This document shows positions 1 to 7,403 of a DNA stretch of 14,010 nucleotides, one piece after another (the first letter of the stretch is position 1; every line of letters begins with the position of its first letter). Origin of the DNA: Comamonadaceae bacterium (GTDB lineage: Bacteria > Pseudomonadota > Gammaproteobacteria > Burkholderiales > Burkholderiaceae_C); assembly GCA_947374505.1 (NCBI GenBank), contig CANCCE010000054.1, positions 1 to 14,010 on the forward strand. The letters run 5' to 3'. A program made the translations under genes and the position numbers. The notes below the pieces were generated by a model, which worked only from the letters and a program-made list of their open reading frames with translations, did not search any database and had not been told where the DNA came from.

Positions 1-719
1 TCGAGTTGCACACCTTCAAGCAAGCGTTTTTTCTCTTCGTTGTTCAATGCCCCCAGCACCCGCACAGCGTATTCGCGCTCCAAACCAAATCGCGGATGCA
101 TCAGTTGGTTGGCGAGTTCTCCAGAACTGGTCAACAACAACAAGCCTTCGGTGTTCAGGTCAAGCCGGCCAACGGATTGCCACTTGCCTTGGTACAACTT
201 GGGCAAACGCCTGAAAACGGTGGGACGGTTTTGCGGGTCATCGTGAGTGACAACCTCGCCGGTTGGCTTGTGATAAGCGATCACACGGGCTGGTGGCGGA
301 TCTATCCGCACGCGAACCGGCTTGCCATTGACCTTGACCGTGTCACCAAACTGGATGCGCTGACCAACGTGCGCCGGCTCGGCGTTGACCGAAATTCGCC
401 CCTCCAGAATGAGTTGCTCCATCTCCAGACGCGAACCCAGTCCTGCCTGCGCCAGCACCTTGTGCAGCTTCGGGCTTTCAGGCTGTGCCGACAGCACGCG
501 CTTGGACAAGACGACGGCGACGTCAGCTTCGTCTGCATCAAATTGACCGGTCACCACATCTTCAAACTGATAAGCAGAATCGCGGGCTGATGCGCCCTGT
601 GGGCGTTGCGGTTGCGGCTCTCGCAGTGTTGCAGCACCCTGCATCTCTGGCGGGATGGCGTCAACCACCGGCTGGGTAGATGTGTCGACTGCGGGATCCG
701 GTGTGTCTGATGGGTTCAT
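1..719 (-). CDS. rluB: 23S rRNA pseudouridine synthase B, RluB (3' end cut by window edge)
   Basis: RluB isomerises one uridine in the peptidyl-transferase region of 23S rRNA (position 2605 in E. coli). I translated the minus strand from ATG at 719 down to the window edge: 239 full codons with no stop, so the C-terminus is missing. Residues 1-80 are a low-complexity acidic and proline-rich extension. An S4 RNA-binding domain starts near residue 84 (KLHKVLAQAGLGSR) and runs to about 130. The RsuA/RluB/E/F catalytic motif GRLDLNTEGLLLLT lies at 184-197, with the catalytic Asp at 187, followed by MHPRFGLEREYAV. The ATG overlaps the stop of scpB as ATGA (positions 719-716), which suggests translational coupling. 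RluB is preferred over RluE or RluF because of the adjacent scpB, a common pairing. The exact uridine modified is inferred from the family. Confidence 0.93.
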   Translation of the reverse strand, partial: MNPSDTPDPAVDTSTQPVVDAIPPEMQGAATLREPQPQRPQGASARDSAYQFEDVVTGQFDADEADVAVVLSKRVLSAQPESPKLHKVLAQAGLGSRLEMEQLILEGRISVNAEPAHVGQRIQFGDTVKVNGKPVRVRIDPPPARVIAYHKPTGEVVTHDDPQNRPTVFRRLPKLYQGKWQSVGRLDLNTEGLLLLTSSGELANQLMHPRFGLEREYAVRVLGALNNEEKKRLLEGVQL

Positions 720-1441
720 GTGTTTTCGCGAGTTGGCTTGTCAGTGTCTTCGGGCGTCGCCTGTGTTTCAGTCACTGACTCTGTCCCGGTCTCAATGTCT
801 ATAACGATGTCGATCTCAGCGCCGATCTCAATTTCTGCCTCGATCTCTGTCTGCGCGTCCTGGGGTTCAACCATCGGTGTCGGTTCAGACAGTCCAAACT
901 CGATCTGTTCCAGCATGGCAGACTCGCCTTCGGAGCTGTTCATGGTGGGCAATTGATCGAGCGACTCGACCCCAAGATCATCCAGAAACTGGCGGGTGGT
1001 GGCGTAAAGCCCAGGCCGGCCGACAGTTTCACGGTGACCGATCACTTCAACCCAGCCTCGATCTTCCAGCTGCTTGAGCAACAAACTGTTGATCGTCACA
1101 CCCCGAATATCTTCCATATCGCCGCGTGTCACCGGCTGACGGTAGGCAATGATGGCTAACGTCTCCAGTGCTGCGCGGGTGTACTTAGGCGGCTTTTCAG
1201 GGTGCAGCCGGTCCAAGAATTCACGCATCTCCGGTCGGCTTTGAAAACGCCAGCCGCTGGCCACATGTGTCAGCTCAACCCCTCGACCGGCCCAATCGTC
1301 CTGCAACTGTTGGAGCAGACGTTTCAAGGTATCGGCAGTCAACGCACCATCGAAAAGCACCTCCATCTCACGCACATGCAAGGGTTGCGGAGCGCAGATC
1401 AATGCTGTTTCGAGGACGCGCTTGGCATCCATCGTATTCAT
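716..1441 (-). CDS. scpB: Segregation and condensation protein B, ScpB
   Basis: ScpB is the winged-helix partner (kite protein) of ScpA in the bacterial Smc condensin complex, acting on the nucleoid in chromosome segregation. The 241-residue product starts MNTMDAKRVLETALI, and residues 1-165 match the family well: a first winged-helix domain, then PPKYTRAALETLAIIAYRQP at 84-103 and RGVTINSLLKQL-like and GRPGLYATT segments, typical of the second domain. Residues 166-241 are a family-atypical acidic tail with an IE/EI repeat at about 199-218. No clear Shine-Dalgarno sequence precedes the ATG. A second ATG is codon 4, so the start is uncertain by three residues. scpA is not next to it here. The stop overlaps the rluB start by 4 bp. 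Confidence 0.93.
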   Translation of the reverse strand: MNTMDAKRVLETALICAPQPLHVREMEVLFDGALTADTLKRLLQQLQDDWAGRGVELTHVASGWRFQSRPEMREFLDRLHPEKPPKYTRAALETLAIIAYRQPVTRGDMEDIRGVTINSLLLKQLEDRGWVEVIGHRETVGRPGLYATTRQFLDDLGVESLDQLPTMNSSEGESAMLEQIEFGLSEPTPMVEPQDAQTEIEAEIEIGAEIDIVIDIETGTESVTETQATPEDTDKPTRENT

Positions 1442-1569
1442 GATTTTTCAGTTCCGAAAAAAAGCCGGGTGAGGCAGACCAGGTTAAAAACCGAGGCCGA
1501 GGGCACAGAGACGAGAGGTTCAGGATGCTTCAAACATCCGGTGAGCGTAACGCTGGCAAGTAGTTAAGA
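1442..1569. other. Gap between rluD and scpB, 128 bp, with small inverted repeats
   Basis: No convincing gene. Two small inverted repeats are visible: GGATG/CATCC (1523-1527 and 1535-1539, 7-base loop) and the short palindrome AGCGTAACGCT (1544-1554). Neither is followed by a T run on the minus strand, so a standard intrinsic terminator for rluD is not supported. The gap is long enough to hold a separate promoter for scpB-rluB, but I could not point to convincing boxes. Confidence 0.4.
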
Positions 1570-2604
1570 CTACGACTTTCCATTGTAACTGAGCCCAAGC
1601 TCAGCCATGGCCGCTTCCAGATCATCAGGGACTGGGGCAACAAATGCCAATGCCTCGCCGCTCACCGGGTGCTCAAACCCCAAACGGCGGGCATGCAAGG
1701 CTTGCCGCTTGAGTCCGACGGCAGGTTCACCGCCATACAGCGCATCGGAAACCAGGGGGTGTCCCAGCGATGCCATGTGAACCCGGATTTGATGTGTGCG
1801 GCCGGTGTAGAGCTTGCAGCGCACAAGGCAAAAATCGTCCTGGTTGTCGATCAACGAAATATCCGTCAAGGCCGTTTTCCCGGAGTTACGTTCAAGATCG
1901 ACCACCGCCATGCGCAGACGGTTGCGCGGGTCACGTCCGATAGGCAACGCGACCTGCTGTTGGCGCGATCCTAGCCACTCTTTATGCCCAACTGCAAGGT
2001 AGTCGCGATTAACCGTCCGGGCAGCGATCATCTCGACCAACCGATCCATGGCTTCACGCGTTTTGGCCACCACCATCAAACCGCTGGTGTCTTTGTCGAG
2101 CCGGTGCACGATGCCTGCACGCGGCAAGAACCGCATCGCATCATCGCGACCCAGCAAGCCATTCAACAAAGTACCGCTCCAGTTACCCGGCGCCGGGTGC
2201 ACAACCAAGCCCGCCGGTTTGTTGATGACCATCAAATAGTCATCTTCAAAAACAACGTCAAGTGCCATGACTTCAGGCTTGAAGGCTTGACTTTGCGGCG
2301 TTGGCCTAAGCTCGATTTGTAACAAATCCCCTGCCTTGACCTTCGCCGAAGTCTTGGTGATGAGCTGTTTTTTGAGACGGACAGCACCAGACTCGATCAG
2401 TTGTTGAAGGTAAGTCCGCGAGAACTCGGGCACAATTCCGGCCAAGGCCCGATCGAGTCGCTCGCCGTGTGCAGAAATCGGCACTTCGGCCTCGCGCAAT
2501 TCGACCTCAACGACGCTGTCTGCCTCATCTTGTGAGTCGTCAGAAACGTCAGCGATCAAAGGGTCGCTCGATATAATTATTGGGCTATGTTCAGAAACAG
2601 TCAT
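1570..2604 (-). CDS. rluD: 23S rRNA pseudouridine synthase D, RluD
   Basis: RluD makes pseudouridines in helix 69 of 23S rRNA (1911, 1915 and 1917 in E. coli), at the intersubunit bridge. The frame opens with TTG at 2631, but that would run into bamD. The first ATG, at 2604, gives 344 residues and leaves 16 bp to the bamD start, so I chose it. Residues 1-40 are an acidic extension not typical of the E. coli protein (326 residues). An S4 domain follows at about 42-89 (GERLDRALA...SRTYLQQLIESGAVRL). The RluA-family motif HRLDKDTSGLMVVAKT begins at about residue 167, with catalytic Asp near 170. Further family signatures are VINKPAGLVVHPAPGN and GRTHQIRVHMASLGHP. The pairing with divergent bamD is common in proteobacteria and supports RluD over RluC or RluA. 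The pgeF gene that often follows rluD is absent; scpB comes next. Confidence 0.93.
   Translation of the reverse strand: MTVSEHSPIIISSDPLIADVSDDSQDEADSVVEVELREAEVPISAHGERLDRALAGIVPEFSRTYLQQLIESGAVRLKKQLITKTSAKVKAGDLLQIELRPTPQSQAFKPEVMALDVVFEDDYLMVINKPAGLVVHPAPGNWSGTLLNGLLGRDDAMRFLPRAGIVHRLDKDTSGLMVVAKTREAMDRLVEMIAARTVNRDYLAVGHKEWLGSRQQQVALPIGRDPRNRLRMAVVDLERNSGKTALTDISLIDNQDDFCLVRCKLYTGRTHQIRVHMASLGHPLVSDALYGGEPAVGLKRQALHARRLGFEHPVSGEALAFVAPVPDDLEAAMAELGLSYNGKS
2572..2577 (+). promoter_or_regulatory. Possible -10 box (TATAAT) for bamD
   Basis: A perfect TATAAT lies 43 bases before the bamD ATG, inside the 5' end of the rluD reading frame. No good -35 box sits 16-18 bp upstream (GTCAGC/TCAGCG only). 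Transcription starting about 7 bases downstream would give a leader of roughly 37-40 bases. If real, the bamD promoter is embedded in the divergent gene. Two copies of TCAGAAAC (2540-2547 and 2591-2598) flank it. Confidence 0.35.
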
Positions 2605-2620
2605 TAGAGAGTCGATCACG

Positions 2621-3439
2621 ATGTTGTTCAAATTATCGGCGCTTCAAGCCACGACTCGCGCAGCAGGCGCTGTTTTAATTCTCGGCGGCCTTATGGCTGG
2701 TTGTTCTTCAACACCGGTCGACCCCACGGCGACATGGAGTCCCAACAAGATTTACTCGGAAGCCAAGGACGAGGCCAACGCTGGCGCCTATGAAAAAGCG
2801 ATTGGGATGTATGAAAAGCTTGAAGGTCGCGCCGCCGGAACACCGTTGGCACAGCAGGCTCAACTTGAAAAAGCGTACACCCAGTATAAAAGCGGTGAGC
2901 AAGTTCAAGCCATTGCCACGCTGGACCGGTTTGTGCGGCTACACCCCGCCAGTTCAGCCTTGGACTACGCCTTGTACTTGAAGGGGCTTGTTAATTTCAA
3001 TGACAATCTGGGTCTATTCAGCTCTTGGGTGAGGCAGGACCTTTCTGAGCGTGATCAAAAAGCCGCCAAGGAATCTTTTGAGTCCTTCAAGGACTTAAGC
3101 ACTCGTTTCCCGGACTCCCGCTACACGCCTGATGCCCGCCTGCGCATGGTCTACATCGTCAACTCGCTGGCCCAGTCAGAAGTGAATGTCGCGCGTTACT
3201 ACTTCAGCCGTGGTGCTTATGTCGCGGCCATCAATCGAGCGCAAAGCGCGATCACCGCGTTTCGTGATGTCCCCGCCATTGAAGAAGCGCTCTCACTCGT
3301 TTACCGTTCTTATGACGCCTTGGGCATGACGCAACTCCGTGATGACACTCTTCGGGTGATGCAGAAAAGTTACCCGAACAGCGCGTTCACCCGCAAAGAC
3401 AGCGGTGCTAACCAGGGGGCATGGTACAAGTTTTGGTGA
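2621..3439 (+). CDS. bamD: Outer-membrane protein assembly factor BamD (ComL), lipoprotein
   Basis: BamD is the essential lipoprotein of the BAM complex. It is anchored to the inner face of the outer membrane, where it helps BamA insert beta-barrel proteins. The 272-residue product has a short positive N-terminus, a hydrophobic segment (about 14-25) and a lipobox ending LMAGC, with the modified Cys at 28. From residue 40 on it is helical TPR-like sequence (IYSEAKDEANAGAYEKAIGM, AYTQYKSGEQVQAIATLDRF, HPASSALDYALYLKGL), with the family block RFPDSRYTPDARLRM and VARYYFSRGAYVAAINRAQ. E. coli BamD is 245 residues. The ATG at 2621 gives a proper signal peptide. It is the only plus-strand gene, divergent from rluD, and its last 32 bases overlap the end of the yoaA-like gene on the other strand. 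Confidence 0.96.
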   Translation: MLFKLSALQATTRAAGAVLILGGLMAGCSSTPVDPTATWSPNKIYSEAKDEANAGAYEKAIGMYEKLEGRAAGTPLAQQAQLEKAYTQYKSGEQVQAIATLDRFVRLHPASSALDYALYLKGLVNFNDNLGLFSSWVRQDLSERDQKAAKESFESFKDLSTRFPDSRYTPDARLRMVYIVNSLAQSEVNVARYYFSRGAYVAAINRAQSAITAFRDVPAIEEALSLVYRSYDALGMTQLRDDTLRVMQKSYPNSAFTRKDSGANQGAWYKFW

Positions 3440-5408
3440 GCATGTCGAGGCGCTCCAGTAATTCTGCCTCGGTATTCAATTTTTGCATGGGTGGTAAGGC
3501 TTTCAGCAACCGCTTGCCATACCCCATCGCGACCAAACGTGTGTCACACACCACCAGCACACCCTGATCGGTTTCACGCCGAATCAGGCGTCCGGCGCCT
3601 TGCTTAAGTGCCACCGCAGCCTCGGGTAAAAAGTAATCGTTGAAGGCGCTACGGCCTTCAGACTCAATTTGCTTTGACCTGGCTTCTGCCATCGGATCGT
3701 TGGGCGGCGGGAACGGCAACTTGTCGATGATGACCAGCTGTAAGGCATCACCCGGCACGTCAATGCCTTCCCAAAAGGAAGCTGAGGCAACCAGAATGCA
3801 ACCAGCTTCGCCGTGAGAACTCCCGCGGCGAAAGCGCTCGATCAGGACACGCTTAGGTAAGGCACCCTGCACCAGTACCTCCAACTCACCCGAAGCGTCA
3901 AAGGTGTCACGCAAAATGTCGGCAATACCGCGCAAAGCCCGCAACGTCGTTGTCAGCACCATCGTCCGGCCACCCAGCCGCGCAGCCCATAGAGCCGCTG
4001 ATTCCGCCACGCGGGCCATGTGAGCAGACTCGCTGGGTTTCGGGAAATCCCGCGGCACATAAACCGCCGCCTGCGTTGCATAGTCGAACGGACTGCCCAC
4101 TTTTAGCAGTTGTGCGCCAACCAAGCCGCAAGGTTTTGTGAACCAGCTCAATTGATCATCGTCACCCAGCGTGGCTGAAGTAAAGATCCAAGTCTTCGCC
4201 GCCTCCGGGTTGTTGCCAAGCACCTTGGCCTGTACGGCTTGCGCAATGTCCAGCGGCGACTCAATCAAGCGCAGCTGCGCGCCGACCTCCAGCCAGCGCA
4301 CCGAACCGGTCTGGCAAGGCCCAGCGAAATGCCGCAGGCGTTCACCGAACTCAACGGCACGCTCCAGCAACCGACCGAAGTCAGGCGCAATCTCACTCAC
4401 CGTGTCGAGTGCTTCAGCTGCCGCCGAGCAAGCGTCCGCCATTTGCGCTAAGGCGAGCGCCCAAGCATCCGGGTCGACTGTTTCAGGGGAAGTTTCAGTC
4501 CAGCGCAGCTTGGTACCCGGATGGGCTTTGCCGACACACAGACGAAGTTCCCGCGCTGCGCGTTCTGCCTTGCCTGCGAGCTCTTGCCAGTCAGCCAGGC
4601 CGCGTGCCATTTGCAGTCCGGTGCCCAACAAGTCGCGACAAAAATCCAACAGCTGACTGGTGGTGATGTTTTTACCCAGAAACTGCACGCCAGTCTCGTT
4701 GAGCTGATGGGCTTCGTCAAAAATCGCGATACGGACTGTTGGCAGCAACTCCGCCACACCCGACTCTCGAACGGCCAGATCTGCAAAAAACAAATGATGG
4801 TTGATGACCACGACGTCAGCGGCCAAAGCCTCGCGACGTGCCAGATTGACGTGGCAGGCGCGGAACCTCGGGCAAGCCGCGCCCAAGCAGTTTTCGCGGG
4901 TCGATGTGACCAGTGGGATCACCGGTGATCTCTCGTCCAGACCCGGCAATTCAGCCAGATCCCCGGTGCGAGTGGTCTGAGCCCATTCCTCGATGCGTGC
5001 CAACGCATGGAGCGTGCTGCGCTCAGGCTGCATGGCTTCTGTTCGTGCTTGCTCCATGCGGTGCAGGCACAGGTAGCTGCCGCGTCCTTTGAGTAGCGCT
5101 GTACTGACCGGTACACCCAGGGCTTCAACGAGGCGCGGTAAATCACGGCCAAACAGCTGGTCTTGCAAGGCTTTGGTCGCAGTCGACAGCAAGACACGTT
5201 CGCCACTGAGCAAAGCCGGCACAAGATAAGAAAAAGTTTTACCGACGCCGGTACTGGCCTCGACCACCAACGGGTAAGCGCCTTCAATAGCACGCGCCAC
5301 GGCCAGGGCCATCTCAGTTTGGCCACTGCGGGGAACAAACTGATCTGCGGCGCGTGACAAAACACCGTCAGGCCCAAAGGCCTCTTCGACTTGCTGCTCA
5401 AGGTCCAT
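3408..5408 (-). CDS. yoaA: YoaA-type iron-sulfur DNA helicase (DinG/XPD family)
   Basis: Superfamily 2 helicase of the XPD/DinG group, 666 residues, probably unwinding DNA 5' to 3' during repair. Visible parts are: Walker A ASTGVGKT (51-58); motif Ia LLSTATKALQDQLFGRDL; four cysteines in iron-sulfur spacing (C114 in GRGSYLCLHRMEQ, then C174, C179 and C185 in ENCLGAACPRFRAC); DEAH box at 231-234; motif III TSATLGDDD; and the C-terminal blocks SASFWEGIDVPGD and QGAGRLIRRETDQG. The sequence around the cysteines and FDEAHQL is much closer to E. coli YoaA (636 residues) than to DinG, which has DEGH. The ATG at 5408 overlaps the stop of the upstream small gene by one base (TGATG), so it is likely coupled and last in the operon. 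In E. coli, YoaA works with the HolC clamp-loader subunit; that link here is inference. Confidence 0.92.
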   Translation of the reverse strand: MDLEQQVEEAFGPDGVLSRAADQFVPRSGQTEMALAVARAIEGAYPLVVEASTGVGKTFSYLVPALLSGERVLLSTATKALQDQLFGRDLPRLVEALGVPVSTALLKGRGSYLCLHRMEQARTEAMQPERSTLHALARIEEWAQTTRTGDLAELPGLDERSPVIPLVTSTRENCLGAACPRFRACHVNLARREALAADVVVINHHLFFADLAVRESGVAELLPTVRIAIFDEAHQLNETGVQFLGKNITTSQLLDFCRDLLGTGLQMARGLADWQELAGKAERAARELRLCVGKAHPGTKLRWTETSPETVDPDAWALALAQMADACSAAAEALDTVSEIAPDFGRLLERAVEFGERLRHFAGPCQTGSVRWLEVGAQLRLIESPLDIAQAVQAKVLGNNPEAAKTWIFTSATLGDDDQLSWFTKPCGLVGAQLLKVGSPFDYATQAAVYVPRDFPKPSESAHMARVAESAALWAARLGGRTMVLTTTLRALRGIADILRDTFDASGELEVLVQGALPKRVLIERFRRGSSHGEAGCILVASASFWEGIDVPGDALQLVIIDKLPFPPPNDPMAEARSKQIESEGRSAFNDYFLPEAAVALKQGAGRLIRRETDQGVLVVCDTRLVAMGYGKRLLKALPPMQKLNTEAELLERLDMLTKTCTMPPG

Positions 5409-5611
5409 CAGGCGGGCTCGGACGGACGCAGGGAGGATTCAAGTTGCACGATTTTGTCGCGCAACGCTAAGCGTCTTTTTTTCAAGCGTTTGAACAAAAG
5501 TTGATCGACAGGCAGGGCATGTGTCATCAAATCGATCAGTGCATCGAGGTCAGCGTGCTCGATAGTCATGTCGATGAGTCGCCTTTCGGCAGAATGCAGG
5601 TTGGTGAGCAC
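5408..5611 (-). CDS. DUF465 / YdcH-like small coiled-coil protein
   Basis: Small helical protein of unknown function. The recognisable part is EHADLDALID, then VDQLLFKRLKKRRLALRDKIVQLE, which matches the YdcH/DUF465 pattern: an EH..LD..I helix, a turn, and a basic LKK.RL.LKD helix. I take GTG at 5611 as start (67 residues), because the preceding residues LTNLHSAERRLIDM complete the first helix and the stop of the upstream gene lies just 16 bp away. An ATG at 5569 would give a 53-residue product preceded by AAAGG at a rather long spacing of about 12. The still longer frame from 5743 would overlap the upstream gene and is not credible. The stop TGA at 5410-5408 shares a base with the helicase ATG. 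Presence of the gene is fairly sure; start and function are not. Confidence 0.75.
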   Translation of the reverse strand: MLTNLHSAERRLIDMTIEHADLDALIDLMTHALPVDQLLFKRLKKRRLALRDKIVQLESSLRPSEPA

Positions 5612-5627
5612 GATAAAGATCTGTGGT

Positions 5628-6269
5628 TCAGGGGTAAGCCGGTAGTGATTTTCCGGTCGGTGGACCTGCTTCTTGCAAGCGTTGTTCGCGCTCAAACCGA
5701 TTTTTGGCCGCCTGCTCCTGACGCTTACGTGTCGCCTCAACATTGGCAGCCGCTTGAGTGCGTTTTGTCATCGCTTCAGCCGCTTTGCTCTTGCTAGAGT
5801 CTTGACGGGTGTCCATACTGGCTTTATTCGACTCGGCCTGTCCCGCTGAATTAACCTGATCTATCTCACGCTGCCTTGCTCTCTCTTCTTGGTTAATCGT
5901 GTCTTGTTGAACTTTGACAGCTTGTTCTATTTTTTGCTGTTGCTGAAGCTTGAGCTTTTCCTCGGTCTTCAACAGCTGATCGGCGGCGCTGTTCTTGCGC
6001 TCGACCTCATTGATCAAGATATCTTGCCGACGCAAATCTGCCAATCTCTCACGATAAGGCGGGAGTAACTTGTCACGGCAATTATTGGCAAAGAATTTGC
6101 GAAAGCAAACGGCTTGCGCAGCCTTGAAGTCGGCTTCCAATTGCTGCCTTTCGGCGGTGATCCGCGATCGTTCTGCAGCACGCTCCAGCAGCCCGGCAGC
6201 ATCATCTGACTGGGCTAATGCAGAGCCTAACCATCCTAGCCAAAGCGCTAACAGGCAAAAATATTTCAT
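5628..6269 (-). CDS. Secreted coiled-coil protein with a Cys pair, unknown function
   Basis: A 213-residue protein with a clear Sec signal peptide, MKYFCLLALWLGWLGSALA, probably cut after Ala19 before QSDDA. The mature part is charged and almost entirely helical. Residues 45-75 hold two cysteines nine residues apart (C55 and C64, AVCFRKFFANNCRDKLL), which could form a disulfide in the periplasm. Residues 75-205 are a long Gln/Glu/Lys/Arg-rich coiled coil (LKLQQQQKIEQAVKVQQDT, ATRKRQEQAAKNRFEREQR), ending in a proline-containing tail. From memory, proteins with this Cys-x8-Cys block and basic coiled coil are widespread in Burkholderiales as conserved hypotheticals; I know no assigned role. Its ATG overlaps the zapE stop as ATGA (6269-6266), so it is translated in the zapE operon. 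A structural or envelope role is a guess. Confidence 0.85.
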   Translation of the reverse strand: MKYFCLLALWLGWLGSALAQSDDAAGLLERAAERSRITAERQQLEADFKAAQAVCFRKFFANNCRDKLLPPYRERLADLRRQDILINEVERKNSAADQLLKTEEKLKLQQQQKIEQAVKVQQDTINQEERARQREIDQVNSAGQAESNKASMDTRQDSSKSKAAEAMTKRTQAAANVEATRKRQEQAAKNRFEREQRLQEAGPPTGKSLPAYP

Positions 6270-7384
6270 GTGAGAGCCGTGTCAACATCCCTGCGCTCAA
6301 GCGCCAGAAATTCGGCCGACTGCATTTCATTCAAGCGGGAAATGGTACGGGGAAATTCATGCGCCAGTGGTCCTTCTGTGTAGAGGGCTTCAGGCTGCAC
6401 TTCAGCCGACATGATCAGCTTGACACGGCGGTCATACAAGACATCCACCAACCAAGTGAACCGACGGGCTTCAGAAGCCTTGTTGACAGGCATGTGCGGC
6501 ACATCGCTCAGCATGACTGTGTGGAACTGAGTGGCGAGCTCAAGGTAATCATTTTGTGATCGCGGTCCACCGCACAGCGTTTTGAAGTCGAACCAAACGA
6601 GGCCACCGGCTTTACGACGAGCGTGAATCTGCCGAGACTCAATCTGCAACACTGGATCTTCATCGTGCGCTTCAGCCAATCGGTTGAAGGTCTCGGCCAT
6701 CTCGGCATCAGCTGCAGCCCCCAGTGGCGTCAGATAAAGATTAAGCTGCTCAAGCGTGCGGCGACGGTAGTCGGTACCGTTGTCGACACTCAACACCTCA
6801 AGATTGGCCTTCAGCAGGGCAATCGCCGGCAAGATGCGGTCACGGTGAAGGCCGTTCGGATAGAGCTCATCTGGCGCAAAATTGGAGGTCGTGACAAAAC
6901 CCACGCCGTTGTCGAACAAGGCAGCCAGCAGCCGGTGCAGGATCATCGCGTCTGTGATGTCGGCCACGTGGAACTCATCAAAACAAATCAAGCGGTAGCG
7001 CAAAGAAATCCTGCGACCCAATTCATCGAGCGGGTTCACAATGCCTTGCAGGTCGCGCAGTTCACGGTGCACTTCGCGCATGAACTCATGAAAATGCAGC
7101 CGTGTTTTGCGCTTGAGTGGCACCGCGTTGTAAAAGCAATCCATCAGAAAGCTTTTACCCCGGCCAACGCCGCCATGCATGTAAACACCGCGCGGAATAG
7201 CTGGCCGGTTAATTAACTTCTTAAGAGCGTTCGACCGTTTTTCTTTGAAGCCAACCCATTCCATTGCGCAACGCTCAAGTGCAGCAACAGCGCGTAGCTG
7301 CGCAGGGTCGCTGACATAGCCACGCGCCTGCAACTCTGCCTCGTAGGCAGCATGGACCCGCAAGTGTTTGGGTTGGTTGGACAA
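6266..7384 (-). CDS. zapE: Cell division ATPase ZapE (AFG1/LACE1-like)
   Basis: ZapE is an AAA+-type ATPase that in E. coli binds FtsZ and is needed for division under stress; its mitochondrial relatives are AFG1/LACE1. Family blocks are GYVSDPAQLRAVAALE, IPRGVYMHGGVGRGKSFLMD (Walker A, Lys near residue 77), RLHFHEFMREVHREL, LICFDEFHVADITDA (Walker B, Asp/Glu near 136-137), FVTTSNFAPDELYPNGLHR and the C-terminal FPRTISRLNEMQS. No ATG lies near the expected N-terminus. I chose TTG at 7384 (372 residues), which has GTGAG about nine bases upstream; TTG at 7390 is the alternative. The open frame extends to 7531, but that would overlap lpdA by 128 bp. E. coli ZapE is 375 residues. It follows lpdA by about 19 bp, a gene order I associate with Burkholderiales. 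Confidence 0.92.
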   Translation of the reverse strand: MSNQPKHLRVHAAYEAELQARGYVSDPAQLRAVAALERCAMEWVGFKEKRSNALKKLINRPAIPRGVYMHGGVGRGKSFLMDCFYNAVPLKRKTRLHFHEFMREVHRELRDLQGIVNPLDELGRRISLRYRLICFDEFHVADITDAMILHRLLAALFDNGVGFVTTSNFAPDELYPNGLHRDRILPAIALLKANLEVLSVDNGTDYRRRTLEQLNLYLTPLGAAADAEMAETFNRLAEAHDEDPVLQIESRQIHARRKAGGLVWFDFKTLCGGPRSQNDYLELATQFHTVMLSDVPHMPVNKASEARRFTWLVDVLYDRRVKLIMSAEVQPEALYTEGPLAHEFPRTISRLNEMQSAEFLALERRDVDTALT

Positions 7385-7403
7385 ACTCAATAACTCACAA
7401 CAC

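Noticed and set aside
6..590. 194-codon open frame on the plus strand at the left edge
   Set aside because: Antisense to rluB, which has a full S4 domain and catalytic motif on the minus strand.
1523..1554. Small inverted repeats as a terminator for rluD
   Set aside because: Stems are only 4-5 bp and no T run follows on the minus strand.
2605..2631. TTG start at 2631 for rluD
   Set aside because: It would overlap the bamD start; the ATG at 2604 gives all conserved domains and leaves a normal divergent gap.
5612..5743. Longer start of the DUF465-like gene at 5743
   Set aside because: It overlaps the secreted-protein gene in another frame, and the extra residues are the shadow of that gene.
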